Positions 8,462 through 16,621 of a stretch of DNA of 64,000 bases are shown here, in pieces. The DNA is from JAIBBG01 sp040381475 (GTDB taxonomy: Bacteria; Bacteroidota; Bacteroidia; Flavobacteriales_D; Sanyastnellaceae). The DNA is taken from the NCBI GenBank assembly GCA_040381475.1, contig JBEIHH010000003.1, positions 58,781 to 122,780 on the forward strand, read 5' to 3'. Below the pieces are notes generated by a model. It did not search any database and was not told the DNA's origin. It saw nothing but the letters and a program-made list of their open reading frames with translations. A program made the position numbers and the translations under genes. Numbering within the stretch: position 1 is the stretch's first letter; the number at the start of each line of letters is the position of its first letter.

Positions 8462-9412
8462 ATGAAGAAGATTGTACTTTCTGTAATACTCGCTACACTC
8501 ACGATTGTATCTGTCGCACAGCAGGATCCTCAATATACACAGTGGCAGTTTGATCGCGTCTCAGTGAACCCTGCTTTTTCGGGTATAGACCGGAATCACA
8601 GCATTTTTGCTTTACACCGCGATCAGTGGGATGGTCTTGACCGCGATCCTAAAACATACCTTGTCAATTACAGTGGTATGTATGGGCAAAAACAGAATAT
8701 AGGCGTCGGTGCTACCTTCATCACAGAGGTTTTGGGTCAGCAGAAAAACACCACATTCAGAGTTTCACCATCTTATCATCATGAGTTGTCAAACAATAAT
8801 TATATGAGTGTAGGACTTTCGCTTGGCATGGTGAGCACAACACTCGGAAACCGTTGGGTTTTTATTGATGCAGGTGATCCGAGTATTCCTAATGCGGAAA
8901 TCAGCGACGGCAGCATTGATGTGGGTTTTGGCCTTGCTTTCTACCAGCCGAGAAAATATTATTTCGGTGTTTCTTCTACACACCTTGGCGCTCCGGATTT
9001 GGCTGATGTTCAAATTCAGGTTGCCCGCCACTACTACATTATGGGTGGTTACGAGGCTGCTGTAGGTTCAAATATTGCCATTCGCCCAAATGTGATGGTA
9101 AAGACCGACGCTGCTTCAACACAGTTTGATTTTAATGCTGACGTTCTTTGGAATAACACTTTATGGGGCGGTCTTGCCTTCAGACCAGGAGATGCAATTG
9201 CACCTTATGTGGGCTTTCAGAAGGACCTGATCGGAGTAAACAATGGTACATCAGTGCACAATCATGGAATTAAACTTGGATATGCTTATGACGTTACAAC
9301 CTCTGAGCTGAGCGAGTTTTCATCGGGTTCCCACGAAATCTTCCTGAGCTATTATTGGAAGGTGACTGATGTTCCGATTCGCGCTCGTCACAGCAATCCT
9401 CGATTCCTGTAA
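8462..9412 (+). CDS. PorP/SprF family type IX secretion membrane protein
   Basis: A 316-residue outer-membrane protein. A cleavable signal peptide (MKKIVLSVILATLTIVSVAQ) is followed by the family hallmark QDPQYTQWQFDRVSVNPAF and by alternating hydrophobic strands that fit a beta-barrel (GVGATFI, ISVGLSL-like segments), ending in an aromatic C-terminal region (IFLSYYWKV). Family members pair with T9SS cargo or with the gliding motor; SprF of Flavobacterium johnsoniae is needed to secrete the adhesin SprB. Its place directly before gldK, with a terminator only after gldN, suggests it works with the core machine encoded here and not with a single nearby cargo. Which substrate it serves cannot be read from sequence. 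Confidence 0.88.
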   Translation: MKKIVLSVILATLTIVSVAQQDPQYTQWQFDRVSVNPAFSGIDRNHSIFALHRDQWDGLDRDPKTYLVNYSGMYGQKQNIGVGATFITEVLGQQKNTTFRVSPSYHHELSNNNYMSVGLSLGMVSTTLGNRWVFIDAGDPSIPNAEISDGSIDVGFGLAFYQPRKYYFGVSSTHLGAPDLADVQIQVARHYYIMGGYEAAVGSNIAIRPNVMVKTDAASTQFDFNADVLWNNTLWGGLAFRPGDAIAPYVGFQKDLIGVNNGTSVHNHGIKLGYAYDVTTSELSEFSSGSHEIFLSYYWKVTDVPIRARHSNPRFL

Positions 9413-9554
9413 AATAAAATGTAACCATTTCAGTTATCATTGCGTTAACGTATAATTCCTAACCTGCTTTGTTTAAGATAGAACAACAAATTTTTAGTAA
9501 TAACCATCCCTAACCGTTGAACATGTGAAGTTTGTTTGCTAAAAAAAGGAAATC

Positions 9555-10928
9555 ATGAAAAAGTCGTTTTTGTATTTAATCGTTGCTGTTATCCTCGCCG
9601 GTTGTTCCGGTGGCGGAGGTGGAGAATTGGTCGGCTCCTATCCGCGTGAAGAGTGGGAACAGCTTAATCCCTACGGGATGAATTACATCCATTTTGGCTC
9701 CTATACCATGGGGCCAAGTGATCAGGATGTTCCTTATGCACTGAACAATAAATCGAAAACGGTAACAATTCCCGCTTTCTACATTGATCAGACAGAAATC
9801 TCCAACAACGAGTATCGTCAATTCGTCGATTATGTGCGTGACTCGCTTATGCGCGACTTCCTCGCCAACGCCGACGTTGATGGCTACAAGCTTGAGGATC
9901 GCGATGACGGTAGAGATTGGGAAACCTTTGTAAATAAGGGTTATGTGCTCAACTGGGAAGAACCTATCGACATGGATAATGAAGACGTTTTTGATAACAT
10001 CTTCACCGAGTTCTACCTCCAGGGCCCGGACAAGTATTTTGACCGTCTTGCAATAGACGCTCGTAAACTGAAATACCGCTACTGGTGGATCGACTACAAG
10101 AGCGCAGCTGTGAAAGCCGGCAAGGATGAAGAGGGTAGCGAAATCAATGCGCTCAATCAATTGCATTCTGTGCGCCACCACAGTGACCGCGCACAATTCA
10201 TCATTGAAGAGCAAATTCCTATTTACCCTGATACACTTTGCTGGGTAGCTGATTTTACTTACGGGTTTAATGAACCTCTCACTGAGAACTATTTCTGGCA
10301 CCCTGCATTCGACGATTATCCTGTAGTTGGTGTGACCTGGGGACAATGTCAGGCATTTTGTGCCTGGAGAACCCAGATTCTCAATGAATTCAAGTTCATG
10401 AACGGCGAAACGTTTGTTCAGCGCTTCAGACTTCCTTCGGAGGCTGAGTGGGAATACGCTTCTCGCGGTGGTCTTGAACTTTCTCCATACCCATGGGGAG
10501 GTCCTTATATCCGTAATAACCTGGGATGTCCGCTTGCGAATTTCAAGCCAATGCGGGGCGACTATGTCGAAGACAACGGATGCTACACAGTGCCGATTAC
10601 TTCATATTCCGCGAACGATTATGGTCTCTGGTGTATGTCGGGTAACGTAGCCGAGTGGACGAATACAGCTTATGATGAATCGGTATATGAATTCACCCAC
10701 GACATGAGTTCTGAATATGAGTTCCGTGCACAAGTGGATGACCCTCCAAGCATGAAAAGAAAGGTAATACGCGGTGGATCCTGGAAAGACATCGGGTATT
10801 TTATACAGACAGGAACACGTTCTTATGAGTATCAGGATACTGCGAAGTCCTACATAGGATTCCGTTGTGTCATGAGTTATCTCGGTCGTGGTAAGAACGT
10901 GACTCCTGAAGATTTTAATAACGAGTAA
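9555..10928 (+). CDS. gldK: T9SS ring lipoprotein GldK (PorK)
   Basis: A 457-residue lipoprotein (signal MKKSFLYLIVAVILAGC, lipidated Cys17 followed by a Ser/Gly linker). Most of the protein is a formylglycine-generating-enzyme (sulfatase-modifying factor) fold: MGPSDQDVPY near residue 55, FYIDQTEISNNEYRQF, RLPSEAEWEYASRGG, GNVAEWT, VIRGGSW and the closing YIGFRCVM. GldK has this fold without the enzymatic function. It forms the periplasmic ring with GldN beneath the outer membrane. A purine-rich AAAAAAAGGAAATC stretch precedes the ATG. First of gldK-gldL-gldM-gldN, with 50, 60 and 12 nt between genes. Confidence 0.96.
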   Translation: MKKSFLYLIVAVILAGCSGGGGGELVGSYPREEWEQLNPYGMNYIHFGSYTMGPSDQDVPYALNNKSKTVTIPAFYIDQTEISNNEYRQFVDYVRDSLMRDFLANADVDGYKLEDRDDGRDWETFVNKGYVLNWEEPIDMDNEDVFDNIFTEFYLQGPDKYFDRLAIDARKLKYRYWWIDYKSAAVKAGKDEEGSEINALNQLHSVRHHSDRAQFIIEEQIPIYPDTLCWVADFTYGFNEPLTENYFWHPAFDDYPVVGVTWGQCQAFCAWRTQILNEFKFMNGETFVQRFRLPSEAEWEYASRGGLELSPYPWGGPYIRNNLGCPLANFKPMRGDYVEDNGCYTVPITSYSANDYGLWCMSGNVAEWTNTAYDESVYEFTHDMSSEYEFRAQVDDPPSMKRKVIRGGSWKDIGYFIQTGTRSYEYQDTAKSYIGFRCVMSYLGRGKNVTPEDFNNE

Positions 10929-10978
10929 ACAAGCAAAATCAATCAACATTATTAACCCTAACAAGCGTTTAGAAAATT

Positions 10979-11782
10979 ATGAAACCTGGAAGTAAAGCGT
11001 GGAAAAAGTTTATGGCCAAGCTCTATGGTATTGGAGCGGCTATCGTAATCGTTGGTGCAATGTTCAAAATCCAGCACTGGCCAGGTGCGGGTGCGATGCT
11101 CGTTGCAGGTCTCACCATTGAGGCAATTATCTTCTTCTTCTCTGCATTTGAACCAATTCACGAAGAACCAGATTGGTCTTTGGTGTATCCTGAACTCGCG
11201 CTTCCCGACGAAGCGAAGCATTCGATCAAAGAACAGAATAAGTCGAAGAAAGGCTCTATAGGGGGTGGCAGTATGTCAGCTCAACTTGATAATATGCTTG
11301 CGGAAGCCAAAATTGAGCCTGAATTGATTGCAAGCCTTGGTGACGGTATGCGTGCGTTCAGCTCACAGGCAAAGGATCTTTCAGATATCACCAGCCCCGC
11401 AACGGCTTCGAAAGAGTTTGCTTCTAATCTGAAGGCGGCCTCTGACCGCGTTTCGTCGCTGTCTGATACTTATGCCGCGGCATCGGAAACACTTACAGGT
11501 CTTACTGACCATGCTAAGGATGGAGAAGCTGCAGGTAATCACCTTCAGAAGATGTCAGAAAATCTTCAATCATTGAACGGTATGTACGAACTACAACTCC
11601 AGGAAATGGAGAAAACGCGTTCAATGTACAGCGGTATGGCTGAACTCGTTAAGAATCTCAATGATTCAGTTGAAGATACAAAGGCTTATAAGGAGCATAT
11701 CGCTGCGCTTTCAAGCAATTTGCGTCAGTTGAATCAGGTATATAGCAATATGCTTAATGCAATGGGCTCTGCCCGCCAATAA
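10979..11782 (+). CDS. gldL: T9SS/gliding motor inner-membrane protein GldL (PorL)
   Basis: A 267-residue motor stator protein. Two transmembrane helices fill the N-terminus (about residues 15-31 and 37-57), and a long cytoplasmic coiled-coil domain follows. Residues matching those reported as important in F. johnsoniae GldL are visible: Tyr16, Lys30 and His33 around the first helix (FKIQHWPGAG), and Glu48 in the second helix (TIEAIIFFF), the membrane-buried glutamate linked to proton flow. GldL pentamers surround a GldM dimer and use the proton-motive force to power T9SS export and gliding. The cytoplasmic part is rich in Ser/Ala/Leu helices (LKAASDRVSSLSDTY). Co-transcribed with gldM. Confidence 0.96.
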   Translation: MKPGSKAWKKFMAKLYGIGAAIVIVGAMFKIQHWPGAGAMLVAGLTIEAIIFFFSAFEPIHEEPDWSLVYPELALPDEAKHSIKEQNKSKKGSIGGGSMSAQLDNMLAEAKIEPELIASLGDGMRAFSSQAKDLSDITSPATASKEFASNLKAASDRVSSLSDTYAAASETLTGLTDHAKDGEAAGNHLQKMSENLQSLNGMYELQLQEMEKTRSMYSGMAELVKNLNDSVEDTKAYKEHIAALSSNLRQLNQVYSNMLNAMGSARQ

Positions 11783-11842
11783 TCGATGTTTGACTGCTGC
11801 TCTGTAGAGTATCAAACAACATTAATTTAAACCACAGGAAAA

Positions 11843-13549
11843 ATGGCAGGCGGAAAAGAAACCCCCAGACAAAAGATGATCGGTATGATGTACCTCGTAC
11901 TCACCGCTCTTCTTGCTATGAACATCTCAAAAGATGTATTGAATGCTTTCTTCCAGATCAACACCAGTCTTGGAAGAACCAACGCCGGACTGGAAGAGAA
12001 GGCGAAATCTACTATCTCAGCCCTGGAAAATTCCAAGGAAGGTGAAAAGGCTGTGCCTTTTGCTACTAAAGCGAAAGAAGTGGCAGCTAAGGCCGATGAA
12101 ATGATGAATTACATCGAAACACTGAAGGCGCGTGTTATCGCTTGTTCTGTGAAGGGCGATAAGGACGGTGCTGCGTTCGCGGATTTCATGATTGACGGAA
12201 AGGCTTTGGATATTGGTACACCGGAAGGTCGCCTGAAGGTGACCAAGCCCGACGACAACCAAAGCAATACAACACTTCTGATAGGTGGTCAGCCGAACAA
12301 TCCACGCGAAGGAGAATGGTCGGCTAAAGAACTGAAAACAAAGTTGATGGATTATGCTGCTTTCCTGAAATCGGTTAGCGTTACCAATACAAACGGTACG
12401 GTTATTCCACTTGCTTCAGATGTGGTTGCTTCCATTGAAAATGTATTTCAGTTCCCCGATGGACTGGATCCTGATGGAAAGCCCGAGTTGTGGGAAACCA
12501 ACAATTTCTATCACACGCCACTCGTTGCGGTTCTGGCAACCATGTCGAAAATTCAGACCGACGTGATGAACGCCAAAACAGCGGTATTGAGTGATTTGGC
12601 ATCGAGCATCAACGCTACTGACCTCAAATTTACTGACGTTACTGTTGCCGCTGTGCCACTTACTTCTTACGTGCTGAAGGGCGATGAATTCAAAGCTGAA
12701 GTTTATCTCGCTGCATACAACAAGAACAGCACGACCAAAATTTATCCCGGTGGTGAATATGAAGGTCCTATGCCAACGGCGGTTACTGAAGGTTCGGGCG
12801 CTTCGGGCGGCGGTATTGCTTCTGGCCCTGATGGCAAGTGCATTTTCACAGTAAATACTGGTGGATTACCGCTTGGTACACACGGATTCAAGGGTCAGAT
12901 CAGTTATATGAAAGATGGAGAGGAGAAGTTCTTGAATTATTATATCCCACCGATTACAGTTGGAGCTCCCGCTTTGGTTGTATCTCCGGTGAACATGAAC
13001 GTCTTCTATCGTGGTTTGGATAACCCGGTTGAAGTTTCTGTTCCTGGTGTTGACCCAAGCGCTCTGTCTGTTTCAATGGATGGTGGTACAATAACAAAAG
13101 GTACTGATGGCACTTATAATGTTCGTCCCAATGAATCTAAAGAGGCCTCTATCAATGTGACGGCCAATATCAACGGCAAACCAACGCCAATGCCTTCGAA
13201 GAAGTTCCGTATCAAGCGTATTCCTGATCCGGTGCCTTCATTTAGTGGCAAGAAACCATATGACAGCACTATTCCGCAAGGTGATGCTGTTGTAGCCGCT
13301 GGATTGCGCGCAGAAATGGAAGGTTTTGACTTTCCGGTTACGGCCGAAATCAAGTCGTTCGTTGTAACCTTGGTGAGCGGCGGTCAGTTGAAAGAGTACG
13401 CTTGTAATGGAAAGTTAATCTCTCCTGATGCCAGCGCTGCAATTAAGAAAATGAAGAAGGGAGAAAAGATCTTCATTGAGCAGATTTTCTGCAAAATGCC
13501 AGATAATACAGAGCGCAAACTTGCTCCGATAACACTGAAACTGTTGTAA
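11843..13549 (+). CDS. gldM: T9SS/gliding motor protein GldM (PorM)
   Basis: A 568-residue protein with the canonical start MAGGKETPRQKMIGMMYLVL: one N-terminal transmembrane helix (about residues 12-31), then a periplasmic shaft. The shaft has an alpha-helical first domain (about 40-230) and several beta/Ig-like domains (PNNPREGEW, YVLKGDEFKAEVYLAAY, DGTYNVRPNESKEA), with a C-terminal domain proposed to reach the GldK/GldN ring. GldM dimers sit in the GldL pentamer and carry energy from the inner membrane to the outer-membrane parts of T9SS. Length is in the usual 510-570 range. A CAGGAAAA stretch before the ATG is a plausible ribosome-binding site. Confidence 0.96.
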   Translation: MAGGKETPRQKMIGMMYLVLTALLAMNISKDVLNAFFQINTSLGRTNAGLEEKAKSTISALENSKEGEKAVPFATKAKEVAAKADEMMNYIETLKARVIACSVKGDKDGAAFADFMIDGKALDIGTPEGRLKVTKPDDNQSNTTLLIGGQPNNPREGEWSAKELKTKLMDYAAFLKSVSVTNTNGTVIPLASDVVASIENVFQFPDGLDPDGKPELWETNNFYHTPLVAVLATMSKIQTDVMNAKTAVLSDLASSINATDLKFTDVTVAAVPLTSYVLKGDEFKAEVYLAAYNKNSTTKIYPGGEYEGPMPTAVTEGSGASGGGIASGPDGKCIFTVNTGGLPLGTHGFKGQISYMKDGEEKFLNYYIPPITVGAPALVVSPVNMNVFYRGLDNPVEVSVPGVDPSALSVSMDGGTITKGTDGTYNVRPNESKEASINVTANINGKPTPMPSKKFRIKRIPDPVPSFSGKKPYDSTIPQGDAVVAAGLRAEMEGFDFPVTAEIKSFVVTLVSGGQLKEYACNGKLISPDASAAIKKMKKGEKIFIEQIFCKMPDNTERKLAPITLKLL

Positions 13550-13561
13550 AAACTGAATATC

Positions 13562-14425
13562 ATGAGTCGTAAAAATCGTTTTCTGCTAACTCTCTGTTTC
13601 GCACTCTCAGTTTCTTTTGGTTTTGCTCAGGTAGAACCGAATCAGACCGTGCTGGACGGTGCTTACGTTAAGGAGCACAATCCAACCAGAAAGGTGATTT
13701 CGTATCCTTATCTGAGAGAAGCTGATGTGATGTGGGCTAAAAGAATATGGCAGGTAGTAGATCTGAAACAAAAGATCAATCACCCGCTTTATTTCCCCAC
13801 TGAGGCTATTGAGAACCGCAAGAGCTTGTTCGATGTTATCCGCATCGGATTGCTTGATCAGGGATCAATTACCGCATATGGTTTGGGACCGGCTCAGGAC
13901 GATGATGAATTCAGATATGCACTCGGTCAGTCTGAGCTTGATTCCATGCTCAATCCGATTGTAGTTCGTACGAGACCAAACATCGATACGGGCGAACCTG
14001 AAGAAGTAAGAACAGTTGAAGAAGTCAAGTCTTCAGATGTGGTGGCATACAAAATCAAAGAAGACTGGATTTTCGATAAGCAACGTTCAGAAAGATACGT
14101 TCGCATTATCGGTATAGCTCCAATTACTCTTCGCTACGCTGAAAGCGGTGAGGTAAAGGGTAAAAAGGAGTTGTTCTGGTTGTATTATCCGGAGTGCCGT
14201 TACCTCTTCAATAACTACGACGTTTTCAATATGCACAACGGAGCACAGCAGATGACTTTTGATCAGCTTTTCCAGATGCGTATGTTTTCGGGTTATGTTG
14301 TGAAAGAAGACAATGTTTACAACAGGGGTATTGACCCGACCTGGAAAGGTATCGATGCATTGATGGAGAGCGAAAGGATTAAAAACGAATTGTTTGTGCT
14401 AGAGCATGATCTTTGGCATTATTGA
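13562..14425 (+). CDS. gldN: T9SS ring protein GldN (PorN)
   Basis: A 287-residue periplasmic protein with a cleavable signal peptide (about residues 1-22, ending SFGFAQ) and the GldN core: READVMWAKRIWQVVDLKQKINHPLYFP, followed by KEDWIFDKQRSERYVRIIGIAP and the WLYYPECRYLFNNYDVFN segment. It binds GldK to form the large ring below the outer membrane. The ATG lies 12 nt after the gldM stop, so it is translated from the same transcript. A strong terminator 26 nt after its stop ends the T9SS cluster. No second gldN-like copy (gldO) is present. Confidence 0.95.
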   Translation: MSRKNRFLLTLCFALSVSFGFAQVEPNQTVLDGAYVKEHNPTRKVISYPYLREADVMWAKRIWQVVDLKQKINHPLYFPTEAIENRKSLFDVIRIGLLDQGSITAYGLGPAQDDDEFRYALGQSELDSMLNPIVVRTRPNIDTGEPEEVRTVEEVKSSDVVAYKIKEDWIFDKQRSERYVRIIGIAPITLRYAESGEVKGKKELFWLYYPECRYLFNNYDVFNMHNGAQQMTFDQLFQMRMFSGYVVKEDNVYNRGIDPTWKGIDALMESERIKNELFVLEHDLWHY

Positions 14426-14451
14426 TCACAGATCACTCGAAAAGAATATAG

Positions 14452-14480
14452 AAAGACCGCCATTTGGCGGTCTTTTCTTT
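14452..14480 (+). terminator. rho-independent terminator after gldN
   Basis: Perfect 10-bp stem AAAGACCGCC / GGCGGTCTTT with an ATTT loop (14452-14475), followed by a T-rich tail. It closes the PorP/SprF-gldKLMN cluster. Confidence 0.9.
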
Positions 14481-14520
14481 TGTGTTTTGTTATGTAATTC
14501 AATCTACGGTTACAAAGAAC

Positions 14521-14528
14521 TACCTTTG
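14521..14528 (+). promoter_or_regulatory. -7 promoter box for the ABC-F gene
   Basis: TACCTTTG matches the Bacteroidota -7 consensus TAnnTTTG exactly and lies 17 nt before the ATG at 14546. No good TTTG is seen at the expected -33 position. Confidence 0.5.
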
Positions 14529-14545
14529 CACCCGTTTTTCTAGTT

Positions 14546-16486
14546 ATGGTAACAATCGGAGGTCTGACTATTCATTTTGGCTCGCGCGAACTTTTTTCGC
14601 GAATTACCTTTTTCATTGGCCCGCGTGATAGAATTGGTCTGGTTGGAAAAAACGGCGCCGGTAAATCAACTTTGTTGAAGACTCTGGCAGGCATTCAATT
14701 GCCGAATGAGGGGAGCATTGCACTTGCACGAGGCACCACTGTGGGCTATTTGCCTCAGGAAATGAAACACCACGACAATGCCACAATCTACGAGGAGGCA
14801 TCAACCGCATTTCGTGAAGTTCAGCAATTGCGCACCAGACTTGATGAACTTACTGCTGCGATCAGCGATCACCATGATTACACCAGTGATGATTATGCCA
14901 ATAAACTAGAGGAACTGGAATCGGTTTCGCATAGATTGGAGTTACTGGGTAGTGGCAATCTCGAAGAGAAAATTGAGAAGGTGATGAAGGGATTGGGTTT
15001 TCGTTCGGAGGATATGTCACGCAAGATGCATGAATTCAGCGGTGGCTGGAAAATGCGTGTCGAATTGGGCAAAATACTTCTGCAAAACCCGGATTTGTTG
15101 CTTCTCGATGAGCCTACAAATCACCTCGACATAGAGAGTATTGAGTGGCTCGAAGATTTTCTCAAAGATTATCCCGGTGCAATTGTGTTGATCTCGCACG
15201 ATCGAACTTTTTTGGATAATGTGACCATACGTACAATTGAAATTTCGAAAGGAAAGATATACGACTACAAGTTTTCCTACTCTAAATACATCGTTCAACG
15301 ACAAGATGAAATTGAGCGGCAGGAACAGGCTGCGAAGAATCAGCAGAAATACGTTGAGGACACTCAAAAACTCATAGATAAGTTCAGAGCTAAAAAAGAT
15401 AAAGCTGCTTTCGCACAAACGCTTATCAGGAAGCTCGATAAGTTAGATAAGATTGAAGTTGATGATTTTGAGTCATCGAAGGTGAGAATTTCATTTCCTC
15501 CTGCACCCCATGCTGGAAAAATTATTTTGGAAGGAAAAGCTTTGGGAAAAGCTTATGGTGCCAATCAACTATTCTCAGGGGTAGATATGCTCGTTGCACG
15601 AGGCGAAAAGATTGCGCTTGTCGGAAAGAATGGTGTTGGAAAAAGTACGCTGATCCGAATGATCATGAGGTCTGAACCCCATGATGGCGAATTCATTCCC
15701 GGATACAGTGTTCAAACCGGATACTATGCGCAAAATCAAAGCGACACACTCGATGGGAATAAAACTGTTTTTGAGACAATCGATGATGAAGCTGTTGGTG
15801 ATATCAGAAAGAGTGTGCGATCCATGCTTGGCGCTTTTCTTTTTAGTGGTGATGATGTAGACAAGAAGGTGAAGGTTCTCAGCGGTGGCGAAAAAGCCAG
15901 ACTGGCTTTATGTAAATTGTTGTTACAACCATACAATTTTCTGGTGCTCGATGAACCAACTAACCACCTTGATCTGGCATCGAAAGAAGTATTAAAGCAG
16001 GCATTGCAGCGTTACGATGGCACTATGCTGGTTGTAAGTCACGACAGAGATTTTCTGCACGGTCTCACGGATATCGTATATGAAATTAAGCCAGACAGAT
16101 TGCGCATCTGGCCTGGAGATGTACTGGATTTCCTCAAAGAAAAAAAGGCAGAGTCAATTGCCATTTTTGAAAAGAACAAAGTTGAAAAGGCTACTGTTGT
16201 TGCTAAGAATGCTGATGCCAGTTTAAACGTGAATCGCGAAGAACAACGCGAAAGGGAAAAGTCCAGGAAGAAAATCGAAAGCAGGATTCAAAAATTGGAA
16301 CTTGAAATTTCATCACTTGAAAAAAACATTGTTGACATGGATGAAGCTATGGCCACAATGGACTATAGCAACCGCGAAGCAGCTGCGGCTAAAATCGCAG
16401 AATACGATGTCCTGAAGAACAAATTGGCTGATGTGATGAAGCAGTGGGAGTTTGCTTCGGAAGAGCTTGATGCTTTGAGCTCTTAA
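14546..16486 (+). CDS. ABC-F family ATPase
   Basis: A 646-residue protein with two ABC ATPase domains in one chain and no membrane segment. Domain 1 has Walker A GKNGAGKST, signature SGGWKMRVEL and Walker B LLLLDEPTNHLD. Domain 2 has GKNGVGKSTL, LSGGEKARLALCKLL and VLDEPTNHLD. A charged linker lies between them, and a C-terminal coiled coil rich in Glu/Lys/Arg follows (about residues 560-640). ABC-F proteins act on the ribosome (translation factors such as EttA, or antibiotic-resistance proteins). The long linker and coiled coil resemble the YdiF/YheS-like group, but I cannot assign a subfamily. It is a single gene between the gldN terminator and the bidirectional terminator at 16581. Confidence 0.93.
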   Translation: MVTIGGLTIHFGSRELFSRITFFIGPRDRIGLVGKNGAGKSTLLKTLAGIQLPNEGSIALARGTTVGYLPQEMKHHDNATIYEEASTAFREVQQLRTRLDELTAAISDHHDYTSDDYANKLEELESVSHRLELLGSGNLEEKIEKVMKGLGFRSEDMSRKMHEFSGGWKMRVELGKILLQNPDLLLLDEPTNHLDIESIEWLEDFLKDYPGAIVLISHDRTFLDNVTIRTIEISKGKIYDYKFSYSKYIVQRQDEIERQEQAAKNQQKYVEDTQKLIDKFRAKKDKAAFAQTLIRKLDKLDKIEVDDFESSKVRISFPPAPHAGKIILEGKALGKAYGANQLFSGVDMLVARGEKIALVGKNGVGKSTLIRMIMRSEPHDGEFIPGYSVQTGYYAQNQSDTLDGNKTVFETIDDEAVGDIRKSVRSMLGAFLFSGDDVDKKVKVLSGGEKARLALCKLLLQPYNFLVLDEPTNHLDLASKEVLKQALQRYDGTMLVVSHDRDFLHGLTDIVYEIKPDRLRIWPGDVLDFLKEKKAESIAIFEKNKVEKATVVAKNADASLNVNREEQREREKSRKKIESRIQKLELEISSLEKNIVDMDEAMATMDYSNREAAAAKIAEYDVLKNKLADVMKQWEFASEELDALSS

Positions 16487-16580
16487 TAGTGATTGGGACA
16501 CATCTTATTTGGAAGTCTTTTAAAAGAATTGCATCTGTTTACAGGCTTGTGTGATTAGGATCGCAACCTTTAGGAGCAAA

Positions 16581-16604
16581 AAAATGGGGCTGAGGCCCCA
16601 TTTT
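16581..16604. terminator. bidirectional terminator between ABC-F gene and secA
   Basis: Perfect 10-bp stem AAAATGGGGC / GCCCCATTTT with a TGAG loop. A/T runs on both sides let it act for the plus-strand ABC-F transcript and the minus-strand secA transcript. Confidence 0.9.
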
Positions 16605-16621
16605 GCATGCATTAAGATCTA

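Noticed and set aside
9576..10346. A 256-codon minus-strand frame inside gldK
   Set aside because: Long but fully antisense to gldK, with no recognisable domain and no promoter or ribosome-binding site.
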